A stretch of 64,000 bases of DNA from Bacilli bacterium (GCA_024408505.1 JAKSUZ010000001.1:96898-160897); one strand, 5' to 3'; positions 1-8,921 are shown, counted from the stretch's first letter. Program-made: numbers and translations. The notes: generated by a model from the sequence alone, not told the origin.

Positions 1-751
1 TTACGTACGTGTTAGATAGACGGCGAGTTGGGTCACTTGCGATATCATTCATCAATTTCTCAACTTGCTCATCGTCGTTTGCTAAAGAAACTTCACTTTC
101 AATTTCGTGAACCGAAATTAATTTATCAGCCACAATATCTCTACCTTCGGGATTATCTTTTGGATTAAATGGTGAAGAACCACGATATAAACGTTTAGAT
201 CCAACGCCTTCAGGATAGATTGATCCTATGCTACTTACATCTCGGAAATTAGCAAAAGCTAAATTATCATATCCGGTTTCGGCTAAAGACATTCTTCTAC
301 TTAAATCGATTAGTTGATGAACATGAGCGTAACCTTGCTTTTTATTTAATTTAAATTTTACTTTAACATGTCGATCGACTAAATCTTGTGCTTTCTTTTT
401 TAACGGTTCAATGCCAAAAGAGAAGTCAAAAGTATCACTTTTATTTTCGTAATTACATAGGCATGGAGCGAAATTACCAACTTCGTTATATGCTTTAACA
501 TACGCAGTATCATATGTAATATCATTACCTTTACCATCATAATCATAAAAAGTTACATAAATTAGATCATAATAGTCAAAACCGGCTGCGGCAAATTGCG
601 CACAATTAATATCAAAACCAATATTGTTAAATATCGGGTTAGAGATTCTATCCACGGTTGCTTCTATTTCAAATGATTTATTAGCACAGCCGGTAACGAT
701 AAAAGTAAACGGCAATAGAAGAGTGATAATAAATTTTAATGTTTTTTTCAT
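1..751 (-). CDS. Partial secreted lipoprotein, tyrosine-phosphatase-like start
   Basis: The gene runs off the left edge of the window; 250 codons are visible and no stop is reached. The start at 751 has a strong AGGAGG site (757-762). The first ~22 residues are a lipoprotein signal (MKKTLKFII, hydrophobic core, lipobox VTGC), so the protein is probably anchored outside the membrane. Residues ~165-200 read NFRDV...LYRGSSPFNP, which resembles the N-terminal NFRD/LYRSG motif of the Y_phosphatase3 (dual-specificity or tyrosine phosphatase) family. The catalytic CxxGKDRTG motif would lie outside the window, so activity cannot be judged. An intrinsic terminator sits directly upstream of its ribosome site. 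Confidence 0.7.
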   Translation of the reverse strand, partial: MKKTLKFIITLLLPFTFIVTGCANKSFEIEATVDRISNPIFNNIGFDINCAQFAAAGFDYYDLIYVTFYDYDGKGNDITYDTAYVKAYNEVGNFAPCLCNYENKSDTFDFSFGIEPLKKKAQDLVDRHVKVKFKLNKKQGYAHVHQLIDLSRRMSLAETGYDNLAFANFRDVSSIGSIYPEGVGSKRLYRGSSPFNPKDNPEGRDIVADKLISVHEIESEVSLANDDEQVEKLMNDIASDPTRRLSNTYV

Positions 752-768
752 AATTTCCTCCTAGTAGC

Positions 769-790
769 AAAAAAGGGCAATCGCCCCTTA
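769..790 (-). terminator. Intrinsic terminator after guaB
   Basis: On the minus strand GGGC-GATT-GCCC (extendable with AAGG/CCTT) is followed by six T. It lies between the guaB stop (867) and the lipoprotein start (751). Its T-run ends only six bases before the lipoprotein Shine-Dalgarno, so it could also act as an attenuator for that gene. Confidence 0.75.
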
Positions 791-819
791 ATTTAAAACT
801 TAGAATAAGTAATAAATTG

Positions 820-850
820 CATACCTAAAGATATTATCATAGATGATATC
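820..850. repeat. Imperfect inverted repeat in the guaB 3' gap
   Basis: Minus strand reads GATATCATC-TAT-GATAATATC, two 9-bp arms with one mismatch, just downstream of the guaB stop. It could be an operator for the lipoprotein gene or a weak RNA hairpin. No function can be assigned from sequence. Confidence 0.35.
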
Positions 851-866
851 TTTCGGTAAAGAAAAT

Positions 867-2369
867 TTACTTAAAACTACTGGTCTTATCTTTTTGGATT
901 ACGTCGTGAGCGCCGCCTTCAACAATGCTAGTAGAACTAACTAAAGTTAAAGTTGCGTTTTGTTGTAATTCTTTAATCGTTAACGCACCACAGTTACACA
1001 TCGTGGATTTAACTTTCTCTAAACTCATCACCACGTTATCATGGAGTGCGCCGGCATATGGAACATAGCTATCAACGCCTTCTTCAAATTTAAGCGTAGC
1101 TTCTCCACCTAAATCATAACGTTGCCAGTTACGAGCACGGGCGCTACCTTCACCCCAATATTCTTTATAGAATGTTCCATTAATATTTACTTTATTAGAT
1201 GGTGATTCATCAAATCGAGCGAAATATCGACCAAGCATAACAAAGTCTGCTCCCATCGCTAGGGCTAAAGTAATATGATGATCAAGCACAATCCCGCCAT
1301 CACTACAAACCGGAACGTAGATTCCTGTTTGTTTATAGTATTTATCTCTTTCTTTACAAACTTCAATTACTGCTGTAGCTTGGCCTCTACCAATTCCTTT
1401 GGTCTCACGAGTAATACAAATTGATCCACCACCGATACCGACTTTAACAAAGTCTGCACCTGATTCTACTAAGAAACGGAAACCTTCCGCATTAACTACG
1501 TTACCAGCGCCAACTGGAATATTTGGATAATTCTTTTTAATCCATTTAATTGTTTTCTTTTGCCATTCAGTGAAGCCTTCACTACTATCAATACAAAGAA
1601 TATCCACTCCGGCTTTAACTAATGCGGGAACTCTTTGTTCGTAGTCGCGTGTATTAATACCAGCGCCAACTACGTAACGTTTCTTATCATCAAGAAGTTC
1701 ATTTGGATATTTCTTGTGTTCATCGTAGTCTTTTCTAAAGACGAAATATTTTAATTCACCTTTTTTACCAATGATTGGTAATTGATTAATTTTGTTATCC
1801 CAAATTAAATCGTTCGCTTTATTTAAGGAGATTCCATCTTTACCAGTCACTAATTTACTTAATGGAGTCATAAAGGTAGATACTTTAGTATTTAAATCCA
1901 TTTTATTAGGACGATAATCACGAGAAGTAATAATACCAACAAACTTACCCTTACTAGTGCCGTCACTTGTGACCGCTATAGTAGAATGACTGGTTTTTTC
2001 TTTTAAAGCGATTACATCTTTTAAGGTTGAACTTGGTTTAACATTTGAATCGCTAGGAACAAAACCGGCTTTATAACTTTTAACATTACGAACCATCATG
2101 GCTTCGCTTTCAATTGGTTGCGCGCCAAAGATAAAGCTAATACCGCCTTCTTTTGCTAAAGCAATCGCAAGCTTATCACCACTAACCGATTGCATAATCG
2201 CACTCACCATCGGAATGTTCATTTTAATTTGTGGTTCATGACCTTTTTTAAATTTAGTAATCGGGGTCGCTAAACTGACCTTACTTGGAATATTATCCTC
2301 ATTACTATAATTTGGGATGAGTAGATACTCATTAAAGGTATGAGCAGGTTCGTTGATGATTTTAGCCAT
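867..2369 (-). CDS. guaB: IMP dehydrogenase, trichomonad-like class
   Basis: Cytosolic enzyme that oxidises IMP to XMP with NAD+, the committed step to GMP. The 500-residue length is normal. A TIM barrel is interrupted by two CBS domains (~105-220). The catalytic loop [12 protein letters not shown] carries Cys318, and the mobile flap NWQRYD supplies the Arg417-Tyr418 dyad that activates water. The wording of the loop (ICITRE rather than ICTTR), the flap and the C-terminal [10 protein letters not shown] closely match the IMPDH type I know from the protozoan Tritrichomonas foetus rather than that of Bacillus. The start is set by an AAGGAG site (2378-2383). It is probably transcribed from, or through, the rubrerythrin gene; a UUCG terminator lies just upstream. 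Confidence 0.93.
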   Translation of the reverse strand: MAKIINEPAHTFNEYLLIPNYSNEDNIPSKVSLATPITKFKKGHEPQIKMNIPMVSAIMQSVSGDKLAIALAKEGGISFIFGAQPIESEAMMVRNVKSYKAGFVPSDSNVKPSSTLKDVIALKEKTSHSTIAVTSDGTSKGKFVGIITSRDYRPNKMDLNTKVSTFMTPLSKLVTGKDGISLNKANDLIWDNKINQLPIIGKKGELKYFVFRKDYDEHKKYPNELLDDKKRYVVGAGINTRDYEQRVPALVKAGVDILCIDSSEGFTEWQKKTIKWIKKNYPNIPVGAGNVVNAEGFRFLVESGADFVKVGIGGGSICITRETKGIGRGQATAVIEVCKERDKYYKQTGIYVPVCSDGGIVLDHHITLALAMGADFVMLGRYFARFDESPSNKVNINGTFYKEYWGEGSARARNWQRYDLGGEATLKFEEGVDSYVPYAGALHDNVVMSLEKVKSTMCNCGALTIKELQQNATLTLVSSTSIVEGGAHDVIQKDKTSSFK

Positions 2370-2393
2370 ATTTTATTCTCCTTATATATTTAA

Positions 2394-2413
2394 CAAAAAC
2401 GCCCGAAGGCGTT
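2394..2413 (-). terminator. UUCG-loop terminator between rubrerythrin and guaB
   Basis: Minus strand AACGCC-TTCG-GGCGTT is a six-pair stem with a UUCG tetraloop, followed by TTTGTT. It ends about 11 bases before the guaB Shine-Dalgarno. It terminates rubrerythrin mRNA or sets how much reads into guaB. Confidence 0.75.
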
Positions 2414-2420
2414 CTTGTAT

Positions 2421-2969
2421 TTAATAGTTAGTTGCGCGAAGTTCGAAGTAACTTTGTGGGTGGCGGCACACTGGGCAAATTTTTGGTGCTTCTTTACCCA
2501 CATGGATGTGTCCGCAATTACGGCACTTCCAAATCACTACGCCTTTGGCGATAAAGACGCGATTGGTCTTTAAATTTTCTAAAAGTTTTCTATATCTTTC
2601 TTCATGGGCTTTTTCAATTTTCGCTACGCCTTCGAATTGATAGGCGATTTCTTTAAAGCCTTCTTTCTTAGCTACTGCTGCGAATTTTTTATACATTTGG
2701 CTCCATTCTTCATGTTCACCCATAGCCGCGGCAAGAAGATTCTTCTTGGTTGAAGGAACTTCACCACCACTAAGATGTTTAAACCAAAGTTTGGCATGTT
2801 CTTTTTCATTATCAGCGGTTTCTAAGAAAATCGCTGCGATTTGTTCATATCCTTCTTTCTTCGCTTTGCTTGCAAAATAAGTATATTTATTGCGAGCTTG
2901 TGATTCGCCTGCAAAAGCAAAGGCGAGATTTTTCTCGGTTTGACTTCCTTTTAAACTTTTTGTTTTCAT
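2421..2969 (-). CDS. rbr: Rubrerythrin
   Basis: Cytosolic non-haem iron peroxidase that reduces H2O2 in anaerobes and microaerophiles. The N-terminal ~140 residues are a ferritin-like four-helix bundle with the expected diiron ligands (ESQARNKY, ETADNEKEHAK, EGVAKIEKAHEERY). The C-terminus is a rubredoxin domain with two Cys pairs (CRNCG and CPVCRHP). Length (182) is typical. Start has an AAGGAG site at 2977-2982 and a promoter at about 3005. It points to an anaerobe exposed to oxidative stress. Confidence 0.95.
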   Translation of the reverse strand: MKTKSLKGSQTEKNLAFAFAGESQARNKYTYFASKAKKEGYEQIAAIFLETADNEKEHAKLWFKHLSGGEVPSTKKNLLAAAMGEHEEWSQMYKKFAAVAKKEGFKEIAYQFEGVAKIEKAHEERYRKLLENLKTNRVFIAKGVVIWKCRNCGHIHVGKEAPKICPVCRHPQSYFELRATNY

Positions 2970-3004
2970 TTTTATCTCCTTCTTTTTGAATAATTATATA
3001 GATA

Positions 3005-3013
3005 ATTATAACA
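3005..3013 (-). promoter_or_regulatory. Extended -10 promoter of rubrerythrin
   Basis: Minus strand TGTTATAAT, a perfect extended -10 (TGn + TATAAT), 36 bp before the rubrerythrin ATG. No good -35 is seen, as expected for extended -10 promoters. Confidence 0.6.
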
Positions 3014-3028
3014 ACTTAAAATTATTTA

Positions 3029-3817
3029 TCACTTTTTTTGCTCATAATGAATGTATTCGAAACTTTTAGCTTTTTTAATTGTGTCTTTCATAATGCAATA
3101 AGCAATATCTCTCAGATATGCTTGATTATCTTTGACGGGTACTCCAAGTTTAGGGAATACAGGTTTAGAGATATGAAGCGTGATATAAGGTGGTTTATTT
3201 TTTAAGATTTTTCTTTCGCGATAGGTTACTGTTGTAACTACCATTGGTTTATTTAAAGTAACTGGGAAGATGAAACTTGTTTCATTAAATAAACGAACAT
3301 CATTATAGTATGGCCAGACATGAGCCTCTGGGAATATAACTATTACGTGTCTTTTATCAATGTTATATTTAATCGCATCGTATAATTTCTTAGATTGAAT
3401 CATCGTATTAGGAATCGGTAAAGTTCCTAACATATCAATAATCATCTTTAAACCTTTTAAAGAATAGACATCGTTATTAGCAATAATGTGTCCTTTTCGA
3501 TGGAACACTAAAGTGTGGTTAATAAATGCATCAATAATATTTTGTGAATGGTTAGTGTAAATAAAATAGCCAGTATGTCTTAATTGACGCAAGGCTCTTC
3601 TATTTTTCACTCTAACATGGTATTTAATCTTTAAGATCAAATAAAAGATTGGTTTTGCGATAATGTGATAAAGAATAAACGAGAAGAAATTAAAGATTGG
3701 ATTTCTATGAATGTATTTAAAATCATCATCAATCTTGAATGACTTAGTCGGATTTTCCGCAAAGTCATCATTGATGGGGTCTTGATAATAAATTACTTGT
3801 TTAGTCTTGTTTTTCAT
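3029..3817 (-). CDS. Divergent lysophospholipid acyltransferase-like protein
   Basis: 262 residues, related to the PlsC/LPLAT fold. The signature block reads TNHSQNIIDAF, so the catalytic His and Asp are separated by five residues instead of the usual four (HX4D). The later block reads FPEAHVWPY in place of FPEGTRS. A hydrophobic stretch at ~42-62 would hold it at the membrane inner face. The gene overlaps the end of the upstream glycosyltransferase by 17 bp, so the two are one transcript and may build and acylate a glycolipid. A genuine PlsC exists at 8908-9669, so this one likely has another acceptor. Function is inferred. Confidence 0.72.
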   Translation of the reverse strand: MKNKTKQVIYYQDPINDDFAENPTKSFKIDDDFKYIHRNPIFNFFSFILYHIIAKPIFYLILKIKYHVRVKNRRALRQLRHTGYFIYTNHSQNIIDAFINHTLVFHRKGHIIANNDVYSLKGLKMIIDMLGTLPIPNTMIQSKKLYDAIKYNIDKRHVIVIFPEAHVWPYYNDVRLFNETSFIFPVTLNKPMVVTTVTYRERKILKNKPPYITLHISKPVFPKLGVPVKDNQAYLRDIAYCIMKDTIKKAKSFEYIHYEQKK

Positions 3818-4958
3818 TTTTCTTCTTCTTTATTGTTTCTAAGAACATTTTTTCCATTTCTTGCATACAATATTCTCGGTCGAATTTCTTTAAGAAATCC
3901 CGATACATTTCTTTATTTTCCTTTCTTTTTTTAGGATTATCTAACCAATAATCTATTTTACTCGCTAAATCTTTGCTGTCATTTGCTTTAAACACATTTT
4001 GTGGTGTAACCGCAAAGTCACGAGTCGCGCATCGATCGCTATCGGAAACAATTGGAACTAATCCGCCCGCAATTGCTTCTAAGCATGATATACCTTCAAT
4101 CTCAATATTGGAAGGGTGAACATATAAATCACACATTCTAATTGTATTAACAATTTGATCGTGCGAGAAAAGTTGGAAAATGGGTGGATATTTTAATCCT
4201 TCCTTCTTCGCTAATTTACGTAAAGCTCTTTCTTGCGGACCTTTACCGGCAAAGATTAATTGGATTCTATCTTTATATTTAGAATATTTAATCGCTTTAA
4301 TTAAAACTGGATGGGCTTTTTCTTTTGCGTAGCGGCCAGAAAATAAAATTAAAATACGATCTTTTAAATATTCTGGACGATATACTTCTTTAGGATAGAA
4401 GTCTTTGGAAATACCATTAGAGATAACATATCCATTCGTTTTTACTCCAATCACGCTTTCAAAAGTGTTTCTAATAAATTGAGTTGGATAATGCACTGCA
4501 TCTAGATAAGCATACATTTTCTTAAAGAAATATTTATAAGTTAAATAATTTGCCCATCTCCGGTTTTGGACAAAGAAGTGGCTAGTAAAGTTTTCCGCTT
4601 GAACATGGAATCCAGCAGTACAAGGAATATGATAACGATTACATATGTAGGCACTTCTTTTACCTAAACCAAATGGCATCATTAAGTGAACGATGTCTGC
4701 TTCTTTAATAGCGCGCATTAACACTACATCGTCACGTTTAGAAATAACCACACCATTATGTTCTACATAACCATTAAACATGTGAAAATCATAAGTAGGA
4801 ACTACATAATATCCTTTCTTACCGACTTTATCTTTATCCGGACACACCACATGAACCTGGTGGCCTTTTTTTAACATATAGTTAATTAGATTATAAGAAG
4901 CAATACTAGTTCCGTTATTAGGGTCGCCTAGAACATCACAAACAATCGTAATCTTCAT
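3801..4958 (-). CDS. Family 4 glycosyltransferase
   Basis: Two Rossmann domains of the GT-B fold. It starts with MKITIVCDVLGDPNNGTS and has the GT4 donor-site region near the C-terminus (SNIEIEGISCLEAIAGGLVPI, where the conserved EGxxxxxxEA-type block is seen). It probably transfers a sugar to a lipid acceptor at the membrane inner face; the acceptor cannot be told. I set the start at 4958 because an upstream in-frame Met (5000) would put 14 non-homologous residues before the domain. No Shine-Dalgarno precedes 4958; a TATGAT -10 at 4971-4976 would give a leader of only about six bases. Cotranscribed with the acyltransferase downstream. Confidence 0.82.
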   Translation of the reverse strand: MKITIVCDVLGDPNNGTSIASYNLINYMLKKGHQVHVVCPDKDKVGKKGYYVVPTYDFHMFNGYVEHNGVVISKRDDVVLMRAIKEADIVHLMMPFGLGKRSAYICNRYHIPCTAGFHVQAENFTSHFFVQNRRWANYLTYKYFFKKMYAYLDAVHYPTQFIRNTFESVIGVKTNGYVISNGISKDFYPKEVYRPEYLKDRILILFSGRYAKEKAHPVLIKAIKYSKYKDRIQLIFAGKGPQERALRKLAKKEGLKYPPIFQLFSHDQIVNTIRMCDLYVHPSNIEIEGISCLEAIAGGLVPIVSDSDRCATRDFAVTPQNVFKANDSKDLASKIDYWLDNPKKRKENKEMYRDFLKKFDREYCMQEMEKMFLETIKKKKNEKQD

Positions 4959-4970
4959 AGCGATTATTTT

Positions 4971-4976
4971 ATCATA
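4971..4976 (-). promoter_or_regulatory. -10 element of the GT4 gene
   Basis: TATGAT on the minus strand, 12 bp before the ATG at 4958, in the divergent gap shared with araA. Suggests a near-leaderless transcript. Confidence 0.4.
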
Positions 4977-5044
4977 TAATGATAAAAACAACAAAAACAT
5001 TCAAATAGTTTCATTTGTTATAAAATATTAATAGAGGTTTTTCT

Positions 5045-6499
5045 ATGCAAAACAAAGAAATTTGGTTTATTGTCGGTAGTCAATATCTATACGGTGATGA
5101 AGTTTTAAAAACAATTGAAAAGCGCGCTAAAGAAACGGCGACTTTTATAAATAAAAAGACTCCCATGAAATTTATTTTTAAAGGAATCGTTAAGACTAGC
5201 GAAGAAGCTACTAAATTAATTAAGGAAGCTAATTATCAAGATAATTGTTTAGGTATTGTAACTTGGTGTCATACCTTTTCACCAAGCAAGATGTGGATCA
5301 ATGGACTTAAGTTACTTCAAAAGCCTTGGTGTCATTTAGCGACTCAATATAATCAAGAAATTCCTAATAAGGAAATTGATATGGATTTTATGAATCTTAA
5401 TCAAGCCGCTCATGGTGATCGTGAACATGGTTTTATCGGAGCAAGACTTCGTCTAACTCGAAAAATCATTATGGGTTATTGGAAAGATCCATCCGTTTTA
5501 GATGAACTCTCTAATTGGATGCGCGTATGCTATGCATATTATATTAGCCAAAATCTTAAAGTTGTACGTTTCGGTGACAATATGAGAAATGTTGCGGTAA
5601 CCGAAGGCGATAAGGTTGAAGCGCAAATTAAATTTGGCTGGCAAGTGAATACTTGGGCAGTCGGTGATCTAGTTAAAGAGATGAAGAAAGTAACTAATCA
5701 GGAAATTAATAATTTAATGGCAACATATAAATCTTTATATGAATTTAAGACTAATAAGCTCGATTTAGTGAAATACCAAGCACGCGAGGAAATCGCACTT
5801 AAGCGCATGCTTGATAAAATTAAGGCTGGAGCATTTACTAATACATTTGAAGATTTATACGGAATGGAACAACTCCCTGGCTTAGCCACTCAACACCTAA
5901 TGTCATTAGGATATGGTTATGGCGGAGAAGGCGATTGGAAAGTAAGCGCGTTAACTCACATCATTAAAATGATGACTAAAGGTATGAAAGGTGGCACTTC
6001 CTTTATGGAAGACTACACTTATAATCTTACGAAAGGAAAAGAATTTAGCTTAGGCGCACATATGTTAGAAGTGTGTCCAAGTTTAGCCAATAAGAAGCCT
6101 CGAATTGAGACTCATCATTTAGGGATAGGCATGAACCAGAAAGATCCCGCACGTTTAGTGTTTGAGGGTAAACCTGGCAAAGCAACCGTCACATCAATCG
6201 TCGATATGGGCAATCGTTTTAGAATGATTGTTCAAGATATCGAAGTCGTGAAGTCACCTTATTCTATGCCTAACCTACCCACCGCGCGTGTATTATGGAA
6301 AGCGATGCCAAATTTAAAAGATGGCGCCAAGCTTTGGATACTTGCAGGCGGTGCGCATCACACTGTGCTTAGTATGGATGCTAATGCAAGCATGCTTCGT
6401 GATTTAGCCGAGTTACTTGATATGGACTTTGTTTATATTAATAAAGATACAACTTACGATTCACTTAAACGTGAATTAGCGTTATTTGATAAGAGATAA
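5045..6499 (+). CDS. araA: L-arabinose isomerase
   Basis: Interconverts L-arabinose and L-ribulose, first step of arabinose breakdown, in the cytosol with Mn2+. 484 residues, family length. N-terminal EIWFIVGSQYLYG is the family signature. Metal and catalytic residues are visible: Glu in GEGDWK (~295), Glu in GAHMLEVCPS (~342), His in THHLGIG (~358) and His in GAHHTVLS near the end. An AGAGG site precedes the ATG, with TATAAAAT about 20 bp upstream as a likely -10. It heads a plus-strand operon of araA, a small membrane protein gene, araB and araD. No araR repressor or arabinose transporter is in the window. Confidence 0.96.
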   Translation: MQNKEIWFIVGSQYLYGDEVLKTIEKRAKETATFINKKTPMKFIFKGIVKTSEEATKLIKEANYQDNCLGIVTWCHTFSPSKMWINGLKLLQKPWCHLATQYNQEIPNKEIDMDFMNLNQAAHGDREHGFIGARLRLTRKIIMGYWKDPSVLDELSNWMRVCYAYYISQNLKVVRFGDNMRNVAVTEGDKVEAQIKFGWQVNTWAVGDLVKEMKKVTNQEINNLMATYKSLYEFKTNKLDLVKYQAREEIALKRMLDKIKAGAFTNTFEDLYGMEQLPGLATQHLMSLGYGYGGEGDWKVSALTHIIKMMTKGMKGGTSFMEDYTYNLTKGKEFSLGAHMLEVCPSLANKKPRIETHHLGIGMNQKDPARLVFEGKPGKATVTSIVDMGNRFRMIVQDIEVVKSPYSMPNLPTARVLWKAMPNLKDGAKLWILAGGAHHTVLSMDANASMLRDLAELLDMDFVYINKDTTYDSLKRELALFDKR

Positions 6500-6501
6500 T
6501 T

Positions 6502-6657
6502 ATGGATGACATCCCGGTAATAATTGGAATACTTCTATCAGTTGTACTTGGGGGCGCTATTATCGCTTTAATAGTTAAGACTATTAGAGACCGTATCATT
6601 AGAAATAGAGCTATAAATAATCAAAAGAAAGATGAGTCAAAGGAAGATAAAAAATGA
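6502..6657 (+). CDS. Small single-pass membrane protein in the ara operon
   Basis: 51 codons, beginning MDDIPVIIG two bases after the araA stop and ending in TGA. The TGA overlaps the araB ATG as ATGA. Residues ~5-26 form one clear transmembrane helix (PVIIGILLSVVLGGAIIALIV). They are followed by a highly basic stretch (KTIRDRIIRNR) and a charged tail (KKDESKEDKK), predicting N-out/C-in topology. The perfect fit between araA and araB, coupling to araB and the membrane-protein composition argue it is real. No family is recognised. It might tether the arabinose enzymes or modulate an unseen transporter; this is speculation. Confidence 0.65.
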   Translation: MDDIPVIIGILLSVVLGGAIIALIVKTIRDRIIRNRAINNQKKDESKEDKK

Positions 6658-8195
6658 AATATTCATTAGGTTTAGAATTAGGCTCCACTAGAATTAAAGC
6701 AATCTTGATTGATGATAATTTTAAAATGATTGCTCAAGGAGACTATGCTTGGGAAAATAAATTAGTAAACGGCTACTGGACCTATGATCTTAATGATATT
6801 CACGTTGGTGTTAAAACTTGTTTTAAAAATTTATTAAATAATTATAAAAAGACTTACCACCACGATTTAAATAAAATCGACGCGATGGGAATATCCGGGA
6901 TGATGCATGGCTATCTTGCTTTTGATAAGAATAATAAATTATTAGTTCCGTTTAGAACTTGGCGAAACACTACTACTGGCGAAGCAAGTGATAAATTGAC
7001 TAAATTATTTAAATTTAATATTCCACAACGTTGGAGCATTGCTCATCTATATCAAGCAATTCTAAATAAAGAAAAACACATTAATCAAATTGCTTATATA
7101 ACTACGTTAGCTGGTTATATTCATTATCGTCTAACTAACAAACACGAAGTGGGGATTGGCGAAGCAAGCGGCATTTTTCCAATTGATAGCAAAACTCTAA
7201 CTTATGATCAAAAAATGGTCGATAAATTTAACAATTTAATTAAAGGTAAAGTTAAGTGGAAACTCTTAGATGTTTTACCAAAAGTAAAAGTCGCTGGAGA
7301 ATCATCTACTACTATCACTTCAGAGGGGATGAAGTTTATAGGCACTAATATTAAAAATATTAAATTATGTCCTTGTGAAGGCGATGCTGGAACAGGGATG
7401 GTTGCCACTAATAGTATTAAAGTTAATACTGGTAATGTTAGTGCTGGCACCAGTGACTTTGCAATGATAGTTACTAATAAGAAATTAGGTGTACATCCAG
7501 AAATTGATATGGTTACTACTCCAACTGGATACCCAGTTGCAATGGTCCATTGTAACAATTGCACGAGTGATATTAATGCATGGGTAAATTTATTTAGCGA
7601 AGTTTTAAAATTAAACGGAGTTAAAGTCGACCAAGGTAAGTTATTCACTAAATTATTTAATGAATCGTTAAAAGGTGATAAAGATGCTAATGGATTAACT
7701 AGCTTCAATTATTATTCAGGTGAAGGTGTTACTAAATTAGATAAAGGAAAACCTTTATTAATTAGAGAACCCGATGCTAAATTTAACTTAGCAAATTTTA
7801 TGAAGATGAATATCTTATCTTCACTTGCGACGTTAAAAATTGGATTAGATATTTTAACTAAAGTTGAGAAAGTTAAAATAAATAATATTTATGGTCATGG
7901 CGGTTTATTTAAAACACCAAAGGTGGCGCAAGAAATATTAAGTGCAGCGATTAACGCACCAGTAAGCGTTCTTTCTAGTGCGGGTGAAGGCGGACCATAT
8001 GGAATGGCAATACTCGCTAGTTACCTTATTAATAAAGGTAAGAAAGAAACCTTAGAAGATTATTTAGCGAAAAAAGTATTTAAGGATGCAAAAGTTGTTA
8101 CAATAAAAGCGAAGGTTAATGATGTTAACGGCTTTAATAATTATTTAAAGCGTTATCAAAAATATTTAACAGTTGAGAAACAAGCGATTAAGTAG
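6654..8195 (+). CDS. araB: FGGY-family kinase, L-ribulokinase
   Basis: Phosphorylates L-ribulose to L-ribulose 5-phosphate with ATP. 513 residues with the FGGY actin-like fold: phosphate loop GLELGSTRIKA at the N-terminus, second ATP site VSAGTSDFAMI (~266-276), and GHGGLFKTP adenosine block (~420). Assignment to ribulose rather than xylulose rests on its position between araA and araD; sequence alone leaves other sugar specificity possible. Translation is coupled to the upstream small gene by an ATGA overlap, with an AAGGAAG site inside that gene. Confidence 0.9.
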   Translation: MKYSLGLELGSTRIKAILIDDNFKMIAQGDYAWENKLVNGYWTYDLNDIHVGVKTCFKNLLNNYKKTYHHDLNKIDAMGISGMMHGYLAFDKNNKLLVPFRTWRNTTTGEASDKLTKLFKFNIPQRWSIAHLYQAILNKEKHINQIAYITTLAGYIHYRLTNKHEVGIGEASGIFPIDSKTLTYDQKMVDKFNNLIKGKVKWKLLDVLPKVKVAGESSTTITSEGMKFIGTNIKNIKLCPCEGDAGTGMVATNSIKVNTGNVSAGTSDFAMIVTNKKLGVHPEIDMVTTPTGYPVAMVHCNNCTSDINAWVNLFSEVLKLNGVKVDQGKLFTKLFNESLKGDKDANGLTSFNYYSGEGVTKLDKGKPLLIREPDAKFNLANFMKMNILSSLATLKIGLDILTKVEKVKINNIYGHGGLFKTPKVAQEILSAAINAPVSVLSSAGEGGPYGMAILASYLINKGKKETLEDYLAKKVFKDAKVVTIKAKVNDVNGFNNYLKRYQKYLTVEKQAIK

Positions 8196-8204
8196 GAGAA
8201 AAAT

Positions 8205-8906
8205 ATGGACATTAATAAATTAAAGAAAATCGTTTATGAAGAAAATCTTAATTTAGTAAAGAATGATTTAGTAATTTTAACTTGGGGTAATGTTTCAATG
8301 GCAGATCGTAAGCTTGGAGTTTTTGTTATTAAACCAAGTGGAGTTTCTTACGAAAAGATGAAACCTGAAGATATGGTTGTGGTTTCACTTAAAACCGGTA
8401 AGAAAGTCGGCGGCAAACTTAATCCAAGTAGCGACACTCCTACCCACTATGAACTTTATAAAAAGTTCACTAAGGTAAATGGGATTGTCCATACTCATTC
8501 AATGTTCGCCACTGCATTCGCTCAAGCAGGAGAGGATATTATTCCTTTAGGAACTACTCATGCTGATACTTTTTACCAAAGTATCCCATGCGCTAAAAAA
8601 TTAAGCGCGAATGAAATTAAAAAAGATTATGAAGCAAATACTGGAAAAGCGATTATTAAAGAATTTAATCGTCGCCATTTAGATTATTTAGCGACTCCAG
8701 CAGTTCTATTAGAAAGTCACGGTCCTTTTGCCTGGGGCAAAGATGCGCATGAAGCGGTTAAGAATGCGATTACCCTAGAAGCAGTCGCGAAGATGAACTT
8801 CTTAACTTACTCAATTAATCCAAAAGTAAAAAAGATTGATCAATATTTAAGTAATAAACATTACGAAAGAAAACACGGTAAGAACGCTTACTACGGACAA
8901 AAGTAA
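8205..8906 (+). CDS. araD: L-ribulose-5-phosphate 4-epimerase
   Basis: Converts L-ribulose 5-P to D-xylulose 5-P, feeding the pentose phosphate pathway. Class II aldolase/adducin fold, 233 residues. Zinc ligands appear in VHTHSMFATAFAQAG (His-Thr-His) and in ESHGPFAWG. The start has GTAGGAG 7 bases upstream. Last gene of the operon; its TAA lies one base from the stop of the convergent plsC. Confidence 0.95.
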   Translation: MDINKLKKIVYEENLNLVKNDLVILTWGNVSMADRKLGVFVIKPSGVSYEKMKPEDMVVVSLKTGKKVGGKLNPSSDTPTHYELYKKFTKVNGIVHTHSMFATAFAQAGEDIIPLGTTHADTFYQSIPCAKKLSANEIKKDYEANTGKAIIKEFNRRHLDYLATPAVLLESHGPFAWGKDAHEAVKNAITLEAVAKMNFLTYSINPKVKKIDQYLSNKHYERKHGKNAYYGQK

Positions 8907-8921
8907 TTTATTTTAAATTAC
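8903..8921. repeat. AT-only inverted repeat at the araD/plsC junction
   Basis: GTAATTTA-TTT-TAAATTAC, a perfect 8-bp inverted repeat covering both convergent stop codons. It may serve as a weak bidirectional 3' end; no GC stem or clear T-run is present, so terminator function is uncertain. Confidence 0.35.

Noticed and set aside
4959..5000. Longer start for the GT4 gene (5000)
   Set aside because: Adds 14 residues before the Rossmann start and would run over the likely -10; the MKIT start fits the family.
7208..7708. 166-residue minus-strand frame inside araB
   Set aside because: It is antisense to a conserved kinase and has no homologous look, start signal or operon fit.
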